DNA of 64,000 nucleotides, taken from assembly GCF_005239225.2 (NCBI RefSeq), contig NC_133297.1, forward strand, positions 19,828,147 to 19,892,146, written 5' to 3'. Positions 1-12,313 of the stretch are shown here, piece after piece; within the stretch, counting starts at the first letter, position 1; each line of letters opens with the position of its first letter. The notes under the pieces were generated by a model, which was not told the DNA's origin, did not search any database, and saw only the letters and a list, made by a program, of their open reading frames with translations. The position numbers were made by a program, and so were the translations under genes. This DNA is from Populus alba (lineage: Eukaryota; Streptophyta; Magnoliopsida; Malpighiales; Salicaceae).

Positions 1-1086
1 GGCTAGCAATCGATGAGGATACATGAATGAATGTAATTGAGTGGTGAAAAGATGCACACCACCAAGACTGAATGTGGAACAATGCTACACTTGAAGAACA
101 ATCTCATATTGTCATCCTTTGAAACATGGTTATCGACAAATGTTATCACACAACTACATTGAATGAATGTCGGAAAGGCACCCACCTCGAAGACTGACTG
201 TGGGACAATTTGTTTTGAAGCCAAATGAACACTTCACCGCATGAGTATGGGTGATAAAAGCAACATCATTGATGAGGCTGAGACATTTCCTTTCACAATC
301 TGATTGAAAAGCTGAGAGGAATCTATTGAGAAGAACACTAAGAATACAACCATAATCCTTTATGCTACAAGCTATGAGATGCATGTCTGGATGATTGGAT
401 AGTTCCCAAGAAGACTGATGATAACATATACTTGAAGAGTATTGTTTCAACTAGGGGCAAGTCCATAACTGATTGGCAATCTAAAATGAGGTTAAACACT
501 TGAAAACCTCTTGATGGGTGTTGGCAAAACACGCACAACCAATCAAAGGACAATTCTTGAAAGAATCTAGGAGATGGATGATTTGTTAAACTCCTTCATG
601 ATGAATCGAGCAACACCACACTTGGAAGCATGGTCAAGCTTGAGAAGCAATGAGAGTAGTAATCGTCATAGACAGCCCACGATAGGCACTACACTTACAT
701 CTAAGTGGAAGGCTAGCACACAAATGAGCCAGTACATTGAAAGAATAAAGAAAGCTTTGAATAACAAACAAAGCCACCCTGTGATGATGGAACATTGAAG
801 TAGGGGGACCTATATTGCAAATCAGGTAAGGATGTATGCATGTCATCAAACGTCAAAGCATCGCATATATTTTTGATTTGTTGTAGGAAAAATTCTTGTT
901 AGTCCAGCAAGATTGGGGACAAAGAAAGAATCATTAAATTGATGAACGACAAAGAATCATGGTTTTGACCCTGGAACGGGAGGAAGATGAGATAAACCCT
1001 AACATTAGGGAAATCTCAAAGAAATAAGAAGATCAACGAAGAAGAGTCTTCAATTTAAACCTATCATCTTGAAGAAGAAACATATT
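1..1086 (+). other. Noncoding internal sequence of Tat/Ogre-like element (tentative)
   Basis: No reliable coding region is visible. Short open frames on both strands lack recognisable motifs. Two loosely similar segments at about 60-75 and 195-215 (AAGACTGA.TGTGG.ACAAT) suggest an old internal duplication. Because the tandem array, polypurine tract and LTR follow in order, I infer this is the 3' noncoding part of the same gypsy element, but no pol domain inside the window proves it. Confidence 0.35.
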
Positions 1087-3350
1087 TTTTGGTTAATGGG
1101 GATCAACGAAAGGGATCTCAGTTTAGCCTAACTACAAAGGATTTTGGTTCTAATTAAAGGGGATTGGTGAAGGGATATCAGTTTAGCCTAACCACACACA
1201 GATTTTGGTTCTGGTTAAAGGGGATCGGCGAAGGGATCTCAGTTTAGCATAACTACAAAGGATTTTGATTCTTGTTAAACAGGACCAATGAAGGGATCTC
1301 AGTTTAGCCTAACTACAAAGAATTTTGGTTCTGGTTAGAGGTGATCAGTAAAGGGATCTCAGTTTAGCCTAACTACAAATAATTTTTGTTCTGGTTAAAG
1401 GGGATCTACGAAGGGATCTCAGTTTAGCCTAACCACACACAACTTTGGTTCTAGTTAAAAGGGATCGGTGAAGGGATCTCAGTTAGCCTAACTACAAAGG
1501 ATTTTGGTTTTAGTTAAAGAGGATCGTCAAAGGGATCTCAGTTTAGCCTAATCACACAAAAACTTTGGTCCCGGTTAAAGGGGATCGACGAAGGGATCTC
1601 AGTTTAGCCTAACTACAAAGGATTTTAGTTCTGGATAGAGGGGATCAGAGAAGGGATCTCAGTTTAGCCTAACCATACACAGACTTTGGTTGTGGTTAAA
1701 GGGGATCGACAAAGGGATCTTAGTTTAGCCTAACTATAAAGGATTTTGGTTCTAGTTAAAGGGGATCGTCAAAGAGATCTTAGTTTAGCCTAACCACACA
1801 TAAACGTTGGTTCTGGTTAAAGGGGATCGGCGAAGGGATCTCAGTTTAGCCTAACTATAAATGATTTTGGTTATGGTTAAAGGGGATCCATAAAGGGATC
1901 TCAGTTTAGCATAACCACACATAGACTTTGGTTCTGGTTAAAGGGGATCGACAAAGGGATCTTAGTTTAGCCTAACTATAAAGGATTTTGGTTCTAGTTA
2001 AAGGGGATCGTCAAAGAGATCTTAGTTTAGCCTAACCACACATAAACGTTGGTTCCGGTTAAAGGGGATCGATGAAGGGATCTCAGTTGAGCCTAACTAC
2101 AAAGAATTTTGGTTCTGGATAGAGGGGATCGGCGAAGGGATCTCAGTTTAGCCTAACCACACACAAACTTTGGTTCTGGTAAAAGGGGATCGGCGAAAGG
2201 ATCTCAGTTTAGCCTAACTACAAATGATTTTTGTTCTGGTTAAAGGGGATCCATAAAGGGATCTCAGTTTAGCCTAACCACGCACAGACTTTGGTTCTGG
2301 TTAAAGGGAATCGACAAAGGGGTCTCATTTTAGCCTAACTACAAAGGATTTTGGTTCTGGATAGAGGGGATCAGAGAAGGGATCTCAGTTTAGCCTAACC
2401 ATACACAGACTTTGGTTGTGGTTAAAGGGGATCGGCGAAGGGATCTCAGTTTAGCCTAACTATAAATGATTTTGGTTATGGTTAAAGGGGATCCATAAAG
2501 GGATCTCAGTTTAGCCTAACCACACATAGACTTTGGTTCTGGTTAAAGGGGATCGACAAAGGGATCTTAGTTTAGCCTAACTACAAAGGATTCTGGTTAA
2601 AGGGGATCGTTAAATAGATCTTAGTTTAGCCTAACCACACACAAACGTTGGTTCCGGTTAAAAGGGATCGATTAAGGGATCTCAGTTGAGCCTAACAACA
2701 AATAATTTTGGTTCTGGATAGAGGGGATCGGCGAAGGGATCTCAGTTTAGCCTAACCACACACAGACTTTGGTTCTGGTAAAAGGGGATCTGCGAAAGGA
2801 TCTCAGTTTAGCCTAACTACAAATGATTTTTGTTCTGGTTAAAGGGGATCCATAAAGGGATCTCAGTTTAGCCTAACCACACACAAACTTTGGTTCTGGT
2901 TAAAGGGAATCGACAAAGGGGTCTCATTTTAGCCTAACTACAAAGAATTTTGGTTATGGTTGAAGGGGATTGGCGAAGGGATCTCAGTTTAGCCTAACCA
3001 CACACAGACTTTGGTTATGGTTAAAGGGGATCGACGAAGGGATCCTAGTTTAGCCTGACTACAAAGGATTTTGGTTCTAGTTAAAGGGGATTGGTGAAGG
3101 GATCTAAGTTTAGCCTAAGCACACACAGACTTTGTTTATGGTTAAAGCGGATCAGCGAAGGGATCTTAGTTTAGTTTAACCACACACAGACTTTGGTTTT
3201 GGTTAAAGGGGATCTGTGAAGGGATCTCAGTTTAGCCTAACTACAAAGGATTTTGGTTCAGGTTAAAGGGGATTGGCGAAGGGATCTTAGTTGAGCCTAA
3301 CCACGTAGAATTTAGCTTTGGTTAAAGGGAATCGCTAGATGGGATTTCAG
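1087..3350 (+). repeat. 60-bp tandem array, about 37 units
   Basis: Directly visible tandem units of about 60 bp with core GGGATCTCAGTTTAGCCTAA, then a variable CTACAAAGGATTTTGG or CCACACACAGACTTTGG, then TTCTGGTTAAAGGGGATCGG. The two variants tend to alternate, giving a roughly 121-bp dimer. Larger blocks repeat too: a stretch starting near 1741 recurs near 1981 (about 242 bp, four units), and one near 1620 recurs near 2341. The array lies just upstream of a minisatellite, a polypurine tract and an LTR. Tandem repeats in the 3' noncoding region are known for plant Tat/Ogre elements. Confidence 0.92.
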
Positions 3351-3419
3351 GTTGACCGAGCTGCACACCGATTTTGGTCCTTGTTATATCACCATATGAT
3401 ATCTCAGGTAAATCCAATC

Positions 3420-3770
3420 AAAAGGGTAGGTCACCCTTGAAAATAGACCACTTTGGTTATGTGTGGGCAGGTCGCCCATGAAAAAAGACCAATGTAAGTG
3501 TGTGGGCTGGTCACCCGTAAAAATAGACCAGTGTGAGTGTGTGGACTTGTCGCCCCTTAAAAGAGACCAATTTGAGTGTGTGGGCAGGTCGCCTGTGAAA
3601 ATAGACCAGTGTGAGTGTGTGGGCTGGTCGCCCCTGAAAACAGACCACTTTGAGTGTGTGGGCAGGTTGCCTGTAAAAATAGACTAGTGTGAGTGTGTGG
3701 GCAGAGGTCACTCATGAAAATAGACTAGTGTGAGTGTGTAGGCTGGTCACTCCTGAAAATAGACTACTTT
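3420..3770 (+). repeat. 39-bp minisatellite
   Basis: About nine imperfect units with consensus GGGCAGGTCGCCTGTGAAAA followed by TAGACCAGTGTGAGTGTGT. The period is 39 bp, a multiple of three, so frames stay open on both strands and give artefactual cysteine-rich or histidine-rich peptides. It lies between the 60-bp array and the LTR polypurine tract. Confidence 0.9.
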
Positions 3771-3878
3771 TCTTAAAAAAGGGCAGGTCACCCAAGATAA
3801 TGAGATCATTTTCTTTTTCTTTTCTTTACAAAGCTTATTATACAAAACATTGTAGAGTTTTTCTTCGTAAGCATTGTA

Positions 3879-3890
3879 AAGAGGGGGCAT
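3879..3890 (+). other. Polypurine tract of Tat/Ogre-like element
   Basis: AAGAGGGGGCAT lies directly before TGTTGTTACCC, the putative LTR start. This is the expected arrangement for the plus-strand primer site of an LTR retrotransposon on the + strand. Confidence 0.6.
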
Positions 3891-3891
3891 T

Positions 3892-5746
3892 TGTTGTTAC
3901 CCAATTTTTGACCCACCATTTTTATAAAATTTTTGAAAAATCCAAAAATAGCAAACAACAACGTAAATCCAAAAAAATATGTTTTTAATATATTTGCATC
4001 ATTTTTAACATTTTCAACGTCGTCTAAAAAAAAGAATTTCAATTTTTTAAAGGTCTTTTGAACATGTTAGACTTTTCACACATCATTTTTTAAATCATTG
4101 ATTTTTCTCTTTGTGTCAACGTTGATATTGCTTGTTTTCAAAAATACAAAAAAATTAAGAAAAATCAAATTTACAAAAAAGAAAGTTGAGGGATCAATTT
4201 TGAGGCTAAAACAATATTTTTCCTATATATAGTAGCCTTCAACACACACAAAAGAGGGGGGGCAATTTTGAACATTTGGGGGAGAGGAGGCAACACAAAA
4301 AAAAAAAAAAACCCAACCTTTTCTTCTCCCTGACCCAAAAGGAGTCGCTGCCCCCTCCTAATTTTTTTCTTCTTCCTCCCCCCCCCCCGAACTATCTCAC
4401 CAGGCCCCTTCTCTGGCCACCACTCTCCTCTCCATCATCCCTCTCCTCTCTCAACCTTCCCCCCACAGACCAGCAGCCAGACCCCTCTCATAGAACCCAA
4501 GTTGTTTTTCCTCTTCTTCCCCGATCTCCTCCACCCAATAGCTCGACAACCAGTCCATTCTTCCCCACACACACATATAGAAACAAAACCGCCTCCCAAC
4601 CACACATTGTCCCTTTCCCTATGTAGCAGCATCACCTTCCCTATCAACAGCGCCTTCTTCTCCTTCGGCCGACTACCAAAAGCAACAAAGAAGCAGCACC
4701 CACAGACCAGCCACACACGCCAGGCCTTCTCCCTCTCAGCTGCTCCTCTTAGCAACCAAGAGCACCACCTTCCAACCCGCAGCCGAGAGATCTTCCCTGT
4801 TTCAACCAGCCACAGGCCCTGGTCTCCCACTGTAGCAACATACGACATCTCTCCTCCCCCCTAACTGGACAGTCACCAACTTCTGTAGCCATGGATGATA
4901 GCAATCATAAGATATGCCATCGGCAGAAGAGAAACAAACAGAGAAGGGAGGAGGCAGAGAAACAGGACAGATCTAAAGAAGAAAAAACCGAAGCAGATTT
5001 AAAAAAAAAAGGAAATAAAAAACTAAAATCAACTGGTTGTTGCGGTTTTGTTGTTTCTGCAGGTCACCACCGGCGTAAGGAGACCGAGAAGAAGAAGACA
5101 TTCCTAATCTATCGGTATTGCCACCTTTATCGGCGGCGGCGCGTGAGCCCAGGCGCCGCCAGTGGTGGGGGCGCGTGGACAAGACGCGCTGGCACTGTTC
5201 TTGCGGTTGCAGAAGGCCTTTCCTGCAATTTCTGAAGTTTTAGGGGCTATTTTGTAAATTTAAAATTATTTAATGTAATTTTTGTTTAGTTTTGAATTTT
5301 TTATAATTTGTAGTGTGGATGTACCAAAAGAAAAGAAAAGAAAATATAGTGAAAGTGAATGTGTTGTTTGTATTTTGTTTATGAATGTTTTTTTTTAGGA
5401 TAAAATTGCAAAGAACAAAGAAGAATTTAATATTTTGATTTGCTCACGGTAAAGGATTATGAACTTACACATAAGGCGTACTTCTAATATCCGATGAAAA
5501 GACAAAAATTTTAAAACTTCTTTAACACATCAAAGCCACGAAGCAGCTTACCTCAGGTACGGTGAGTTAGGGGTTCTAATACCTTCCCTAACCACAACCA
5601 GTCCCTTACCCGTGAATCTCTAACAAGACCAGTGCATCCGGGTTTCCTAGTAGCCCTAAATTAAATACTAGGTGGCTACTCCCAACGAATCAAGCAAACA
5701 GAGAAAAAAAATCATCAAGCCGACGCCACGCGGGTGACGTGCGACA
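3892..5746 (+). mobile_element. LTR of Tat/Ogre-like Ty3/gypsy element
   Basis: A stretch of about 1855 bp starts TGTTGTTACCC after a purine tract and ends GACGTGCGACA. Inside are a TATA box, a C/T-rich leader, and a terminal part with GGTTCTAATACCTTCCCTAA and a GGTGGCTACTCCC motif. The same 'ctaataccttccct' block appears on the minus strand near 46050 in a second LTR, which supports the assignment. From family knowledge, this terminal block followed by GTGCGACA is typical of Tat/Ogre LTRs. The open frames at 4276-5235 look like chance frames in low-complexity leader sequence. The flank 3' of the LTR is unrelated, so this is the 3' LTR. Confidence 0.65.
4224..4231 (+). promoter_or_regulatory. 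TATA box in Tat/Ogre-like LTR
   Basis: TATATATA in the context TTCCTATATATAGTAGCC, about 330 bp into the LTR, followed by a purine- and C-rich leader. This placement fits the U3 promoter. Confidence 0.5.
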
Positions 5747-6433
5747 ATTATTTTGCATCTTTATCAACCTATCCTATCACAACGTATCAATTTCAACAAT
5801 TTCACATTTTTTCCCAAATTCTCTTCTAAAAACCTAATTCAAGAAATCCAAGAACAATGCATTAAATCTATTTCTTTCCATCCAAACACGTTTAAACAAC
5901 TTTGAACTCATTTTCCAACACTAAAATGAACTTTGAAAGCTAACCTGGTGATGCTTTTTTTTCCTCCCCTTTAATTTTTTTTTTTTTTTCGTGACTTACA
6001 ACCCCTTTGTCTCCCTTCTCTCTCACTTAGTTTTCTTCTTAAATCCTTGCTTGAGGGAGTGATTTGTTGTTTTACCCCTTTTAGATCCTTGATTCTACAC
6101 AATTTCTACTCTTTTACTCAAGGTAAGTTTTAGTTTCAAGGTAAGAAGGGAGAATAAATTGCTGGACTTTGCTAGCTCATCAGATTATTTACAAAACTAC
6201 ATTTGATGAATTTTATGTCATTTACTATCGGACTATTAGCATTTTTTTAAAATATCTTCCCGAACTTGATTTCCCTAAAATTTTAATCGAATGTAGGACT
6301 ATATGTTATGAGATTTCTCATAAAAGTTTAGTTCTATCTAATATTCGGATTAAGTGTTTTGCTCAATAGCATGAAACTAGTTAATATGAGAAATATTTTT
6401 TATTATTATTTTAACATTAACTATTTATTTTAA
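5747..6433. other. Unassigned AT-rich sequence between LTRs
   Basis: No coding region, repeat structure or element terminus is recognised. There is a poly-T run near 5980 and C/T-rich stretches near 6000-6120. The short open frame at 6169-6369 matches nothing I know. Confidence 0.4.
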
Positions 6434-6686
6434 TGTAAACCTTGGGAAAAAATTAAATAAATAAAGGTTGCTTAAATTGCAAACTAACTACATGAGAAAT
6501 AAAAGTAAAAAAATTCATGCATATGGTTAAATAAAAACAGGAATTCAAAATTTTTTTAATATAAATTTTCAGGCGAAATAATTCGAGATATTATAATAAA
6601 CCCGGTAATGTTGAGGGTTGGATTTAATTGAAGAGAATAATACACTTAAAGAAAATGGGGCCTAAAAAATAAGGGAAATTATAGAG

Positions 6687-6694
6687 TATAAATA
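6687..6694 (+). promoter_or_regulatory. TATA box of truncated LTR
   Basis: TATAAATA in GAGTATAAATACTCTCTCC. The same motif and flank occur in reverse at 41051-41058, marking a conserved U3 promoter in this LTR family. Confidence 0.55.
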
Positions 6695-7504
6695 CTCTCT
6701 CCTCAAGAAAAATCTGCAGGAACCATAAGGAAAGAAAATAGGGGGTTTTGTATCCATTCTTGCAAAATCAAGAGAGAAACACTAAAATTTCAAAAACCCA
6801 TCCAAGATTAAGGGTTTATAGATGAGATAAACACTTGAGAGTAAGGGATTAACAAGAAAAATTAAACAAGAAGAAAATAAAGGAGGGAGTTGAAAATCTT
6901 CAACTAGTTGAAAATCTTAAACTAGTTGAAGATCAAAAATTTAATTCGTACCAGGTAAGGTGTTATAAACATGATCTTAAAAATTCATTTCAAATTCGAT
7001 AATAAATTAATGCCTTGATATTGAATTATAGGTTAGGGTTCTTAGACATTAATTGGGGAAAAAGTATTTATTGTTAAAATTAAGTTAATTGATGTGTGGT
7101 ATGTAGTTCATGAAAGTATTGTGTGGAGGGAAGGGGGTGACGAATCTAGATAGATCTATCTGTCTCTTAACTTTCGGTGAGATTTCGAGTAGGAGGATGA
7201 GGGAATTAGGATTGGGTTCCTTCACATAAATTGTATATTTGGATGTTAGTTATCCAAGGAAACTGGTCTTACTTAATTTGGAGATGTAGAACTCCATTTA
7301 TGGGTTACCAACCGAGAATGAGTTGTGACTGATTCTATAGAGCAGTAGGACTGATTAGTTGATGATAAATTTTGACTATCTTGGAGGCAGAACTGGGTTC
7401 TCCTTCCTTCAAAGAATTTATAGCCTCGTGTTTTAGCTTTCCAACAAGATCTACCTCACTTAAAATGGAGTTCTAGAACTCTAGATATAGTTACAAATCG
7501 GATG

Positions 7505-7650
7505 AGTGTTCAGACAGTAACGGTTGGACAGTAACAGTTGGACAATAATAGTGAGGCAGTAACAGTTCAATGTCTAAAAAGTAATGATTGGATAATAACA
7601 ATTCAATGTCTAGACAGTAACAGTTCAAAGTTACACAGTAACAATAGACT
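7505..7650 (+). repeat. CAGTAACGGTT-type minisatellite
   Basis: Degenerate units such as CAGTAACGGTTGGA and CAGTAACAGTTCAA. The same array type occurs at equivalent places in related LTRs (11487-11785 and 36170-36510). Confidence 0.75.
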
Positions 7651-8022
7651 TTTACGTGAATACTTTATGTAAGAATATAAAAGAATTGTGTCATATGAAC
7701 ACTTGCACATTGAGATACTAACTCTAAAAATATACATGTCATATGTATGTATGTTATTATCAGAAAATGAACATGCATAGAAAGTAACATATGAGTAATG
7801 AAAGACTATGGATTCTCTATAATATCAGCTTGAAGGAATCATAACGAAAAACTTCCTTGTGATTCAGGAGGAGCAATCATGAATGGATCTCTGTTAGGGG
7901 AGGTCACGAGACAAGCGGAGCAGGTGCGTGATTTTCCCTCCTATTTACACTTATACAATTTAAAATTCTTATGGTGAATGCAATTACAATAAATATCATG
8001 TTCAATGTAAATAAAGTCTAGC

Positions 8023-8825
8023 GTATTGACACGACCAAAAGATTGATGTCTTCTCTCAAATGCAGAGGTGTCGAAGTAATAAATAACCCGGCAAGACCGG
8101 GGTCAAACCATAGGAAGGTTAACTATATAAATTATAAATAACAACAACACAACAACAACAACAACAACAACAACAATAATAACAACAACGATAACAATAA
8201 TAGTAGTAGTAGTAGTAGTAGTAGAACAATAATAATAATAGTAATACTAATACTAATAATAATAATAATAGTAGTAGTAGTAATAGTAGTAATAATAATA
8301 GTAGTAGTAGTAATAATAATAGTAGTAGTAGTAGTAGTAGTAGTAATGATAGTAATAATAGTAATAGTAATACTAAAGAGGATTTTGAGATGTAAGATTA
8401 ATGTGAAGATTAAACAATGTGACACGACCAAAAGCTTGATGTCTTTTCCCAAGTGCAGGAGTGTCGAATTAATAAATAACCCGGCAAGACCGGGGTCGAA
8501 CCACAAAGAGGTTAATTGTATAAATTATAAATAACAATACAACAACAACAACAATAACAATAACAATAACAATAACAATAACAATAATAATAATTATAAT
8601 ACTCAGTACGTGGCGTTGTTACACCTGAGAATGATCCAAAAGATCGGGTCACAGGTTTCCAGCCTATATACTGAGTTTATGAAAAGATCAAAGGGATATA
8701 TTACAGAATGTAAATAACAACAACAACAATAATAATAAAAATAATAGTAGTAGTAGTAGTAGTAATAGAAGTAGATGAAGAAATTAATGAGAACTTTGAG
8801 TTGGAAGATTAATGTAAGGATTAAA
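8023..8825. repeat. ~395-bp direct repeat with trinucleotide tracts
   Basis: The block beginning ACACGACCAAAAG.TTGATG and containing AATAACCCGGCAAGACCGGGGTC starts at about 8023 and again at about 8422. Each is followed by AAC/AAT and AGT trinucleotide runs and by an AGATTAATGT..AGATTAAACAATG segment, which also ends a third, partial copy near 8810. The CCCGGCAAGACCGGGGTC block resembles sequence seen in plant LTR elements, but I cannot assign a family. Confidence 0.7.
8147..8375 (+). repeat. AAC/AAT/AGT trinucleotide microsatellite
   Basis: Interleaved runs of ACA, AAT and AGT triplets. The run gives a spurious minus-strand peptide of isoleucine, threonine and leucine repeats. Shorter runs of the same type occur at 8535-8600 and 8715-8775. 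Confidence 0.95.
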
Positions 8826-10188
8826 CAATGATAAAAAACGAATGTCAAGGTTAGAGGATCCACTAATGGTACTTCAAACAAGTATAATATAAACTCTTAA
8901 TTACTCAATTGGAAACCACACATAAAGGAGGTTCCAATCAGATTATAAATTGTTAACATGATTACATTAGTTATCTTATTCGAATAAAGCTAATACTTGT
9001 AAATGTTGGCAGGCGTTCATGATTATAACTTATGTTAACAACAAATCAAGTCCCTTTCATAGCTCAGGTGTCGGTTATACCATACAGTATGGGCTATGAA
9101 AGTACCAAGTATTTGTTGTACCAAGTGTTATACAACATAAATCTAGATTAACCATTTAACAAGCAAAGTATTAAAAGTGAACAAGATAACAAATATAAAA
9201 CATGTTAGTATCCATCGTTAAGGTCCATGTTAAGTTTATATTATACTTATTCTTACACCATTAGTGTGCCCTTTTCACCTTGACATAATTAACTTAGCTA
9301 AACATAATGAAAGAAAGAAACATAAATAAACAAGATAAGAACATAAATGAGAAAGAAGTTAACTAAGTAAAAGAAAGGAAATGAAGTGCATAAACTTGAT
9401 ATTAATGAAAGAAAAACATAAGCAATACAAAGAGAGAAAGCAAGAGCATGATCTTGATCTGGAAACCAAGATGCCTCAATACATGGTAAGTGCCTCCTTT
9501 TATAGGCCAAAATTTGGAACTATTGATTTGTTGACTAATTGATGAGTGGGTGGCCATATCTTGACTTGATAACAATCCTTATCTTCTTGTCTGAACAAGA
9601 CGTCATTGCTAACATCATAATTTGCCCAGAATCCTCAGGAATGTTCTAGGAAATTGTCTCAGCTTTCCAACAAAAAAAAGATGAGGTCATTTGGACTTCT
9701 AGAACTCAAGATATGGGCTGAACACTAAATAGTGTCTGGGCTGCAGGACAGCTTCGGACTTCTTCGTTGTTCCTATATTTTGGACTTCAAAACGGCCTTC
9801 TTAGATCTTGGTGTCCAAATGAAAGTTGTAGGCCTATGTTTTACCTTTCCATCCATATAAAATGGACCTAAATCCGAGATCTAGAGCTCTAGATATGATT
9901 CAATTACCGAGCACTGTTCCGGTTTGGACTGCACCGACATCTCTTTTCTAAGTTTGGCCATCTCTTTGTCCTTTAACTTTCAATGCTTAAACTCATCAAT
10001 CAATCCTTTTATTTATGTGATAGTCCTGCATTTAAAATGAGCATTTACCATAAATTAAGGTATCTTATAATATCAAACTTGTTATTATAAAACATACTTT
10101 AGTTAAGGAGTTATTGATACTTCAAGTGCAAAATGATGATATAAAACCTTGATAAACATGCACTTTTAAGTACTAATCACAATGATAA
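8826..10188. repeat. 1.36-kb repeat, first copy
   Basis: It begins AATGATAAAAAACGAATGTC and includes GGATCCACTAATGGTACTTC. The second copy begins at about 10189 with nearly the same sequence, is interrupted by the solo LTR, and resumes at 13420 with AACTCTTATTACTCAACTGG, continuing to about 13985. The element class is unknown; no coding domain is seen. Confidence 0.8.
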
Positions 10189-10238
10189 AAACAAATGTCA
10201 AGGTTAGAGGATCCACTAATGGTACTTCAAATAAGTAT

Positions 10239-10243
10239 AGTAT
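10239..10243. repeat. Target-site duplication AGTAT, left copy
   Basis: AGTAT directly precedes the LTR start TGTAAACCCCCG. It is repeated at 13415-13419 directly after the LTR end GTTGTTACA. Confidence 0.85.
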
Positions 10244-10533
10244 TGTAAACCCCCGATTATAATTTTCTGGGGTATTTAAAAGATGAGAAATTTAACCAAT
10301 AGTAAAATGGGTTAAATTAAATTAAAGAAACTTAAATCAAGATAAAAATAGTGAAATTAATGAAATGAAAAGTGAATATAGTACTAAATCATTGCAAAGA
10401 AAAACATTTGTGAGGACAAAATGAATATGTAAGATCAAGAGAGGTCAATATTCAAATAATAGAAGGTTGGGAGTTTATGTATAAATGATAAAAAGGGGTG
10501 GGGATAAATATGCAATTAACAAGATGTTAGAAC

Positions 10534-10541
10534 TATAAATA
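10534..10541 (+). promoter_or_regulatory. TATA box of solo LTR
   Basis: TATAAATA in GAACTATAAATATCATTC, 290 bp into the LTR, followed by a GAGAGAG-rich leader. Equivalent boxes lie in the related LTRs at 6687, 41051 (minus strand) and 42486. Confidence 0.55.
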
Positions 10542-11486
10542 TCATTCTATTTTCTCTATTGGAGGGACTGGCAAGAGTAAGAGAGAGTTTAGAGAGAGGC
10601 TGGAGAGAAGATATACTAATGGCAAATCAACCGACAACTATAACTCCACCTTCCACCGTTGGATCAACACGATATTCAGATATGTTGTGCTTCCTGATTC
10701 TATCTAGATTTTGAATGGTGGAGATCTTAAACAAACATTCGTTATAGAAGTTGTGTATCTCGCACAATAGGTCCGCAAGTTTGAGGTCGGTTCGGTTAAA
10801 CCCATATTTTTGGAAATTCCACCATTTGATGAAGTTAATATTTGGATATGTTATACTCATAATAATGCTTTATAACTTGACAATATGGATTGTTTGGAAT
10901 ATTATTCGTTTGTTATTTATGGTTGATTGAAATTGTTGTCAAGGATTGTGTTTAAAAGAATATTGTTTAGAAAGTTTGTAAAATCGATAAGAATGTTTTA
11001 TTTTGACGTTAAGAGGGAAGATTGAAATAAATAAGAAAAAATGGCTTTTATAAACATATTTTTTGATACTCTTAAACGATATGTGATATGGCTAGGGGTT
11101 GAGATAAAAGAGAAAAGTTAAATTGTGGATATTGTGTGTAAATGGAAAGGTAGATGAATCTAGAAAGATTCGTCTCCTGACTTTTGGAGAGAATCCGAGT
11201 AAGAGGATGAGAGAATTAGGATCAAGTTTCTTTATATCTAACTAAGAAAATTGTTCTTGTTCAATATGGAGCTGTAGAACCCCAGCTATGAGTCATCAAT
11301 CGAGATTGAGTCTTGACATACCCTATAGGGTAGTGTTTGTTAATGAGCAATTTTGATTATCTCAAAGGTAGAATTGGGTTCTCCTTCCTTAAAAAACTTG
11401 TAGCCTCGTGTATTAGCTTTCCAACGAGACTAATCTCGCTTGAAACAGAGTTCTATAACTCTAGATATAGTAAAAAATCTTATGAG

Positions 11487-11785
11487 TGTTCAGACAGTAA
11501 CAATTCAAAGTTAGACAATAACGGTTCAAATGTCTAGATAATAAGAGTTCAAAGTTAGACAGTAACAGTTCAAATGTCTAGACAGTAACGGTTCAAAGTC
11601 AGACAATAACAGTTGGAAGTCAGACAGTAACGGTTGGAAGTCAGATAATAATGGTTCAAAATCAGACAGTAACAGTTGAAAGTTAGACAGTAACGGTTCA
11701 AAGTCAGACAGTAACGGTTCAAAATCAGACAGTAACAGTTGGAAATTGAACAGTAACAGTTCAAAGGTAGACAGTAACTGTAGAC
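11487..11785 (+). repeat. CAGTAACGGTTCAAAGTCAGA minisatellite
   Basis: About fourteen units of roughly 20-21 bp (CAGTAAC.GTT..AAGT.AGA). The minus strand gives a spurious peptide of NRYCL-type repeats at 11570-11863. Confidence 0.9.
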
Positions 11786-12313
11786 TTTCACGTGAATATT
11801 ATATAAAAGAATTGAGTCATACGAACACTTGCACATTAAGATACTAACTCTGAAAATATACATGATATATGTATGTATGTTATTATGAGGAAATGAACAT
11901 GCATAGAAAGTACCATATGAGTAATGGATGAATATGGATTCTCTATAATATCGGCCTGAAGGAATGATAACTATGGTTGGATAAAGGATGACAATATTAA
12001 TGGGTGTAATGAGAAAAACATAAGATATAAAGAAAGAAATGATTGAAAGAAAGATTTGTTAGCTATTGATATGATTATTATAAAACATATCCTTGAATGA
12101 GGAAAATTTATAAGATGAGTTTGTGATTGTAGGAGGGACCATCGATGTAATGCAACAGCAGCAACAAGGGAGCACGAGTAGAGCTTCTACTGCAGGTAGG
12201 TGACTTTCACCTTCCTTTTAAATAATGTTGAATAATGAAAATACTTTATCATGAATGTTACTATATCGTGTTAATTTAGATATCAGCTTGCCAAATGCTT
12301 AAATGTTGACAAA

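Larger units (their letters stand above)
6434..8022 (+). mobile_element. Truncated Tekay/Del-like LTR, 5' part
   Basis: It starts TGTAAACCTTGGG and matches, on the opposite strand, the LTR fragment that ends at 41398 (shared GGTTGCTTAAATTGCAAACT and TTGAGGGTT..ATTTAATTG). It carries a TATA box at 6687, a CAGTAAC minisatellite at about 7510-7650, and a stretch at 7640-8022 that matches 36505-36890 nearly throughout. It stops at 8022, where an unrelated repeat begins, so the end carrying the UUCG-hairpin array is missing. Confidence 0.7.

Noticed and set aside
3463..3711. Cysteine-rich small protein (repeats of VGRSPVKIDQCEC type)
   Set aside because: The 39-bp minisatellite is divisible by three; the opposite strand is equally open.
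4276..5235. Proline-rich and basic open frames in the first LTR
   Set aside because: They lie in the C/T-rich leader of an LTR, overlap on both strands and have no domain.
8132..8506. 124-residue Ile/Thr/Leu-repeat protein on the minus strand
   Set aside because: Translation of AAC/AAT/AGT microsatellite runs.
11570..11863. Repeat protein with NRYCL motifs on the minus strand
   Set aside because: Translation of the CAGTAAC minisatellite inside a solo LTR.
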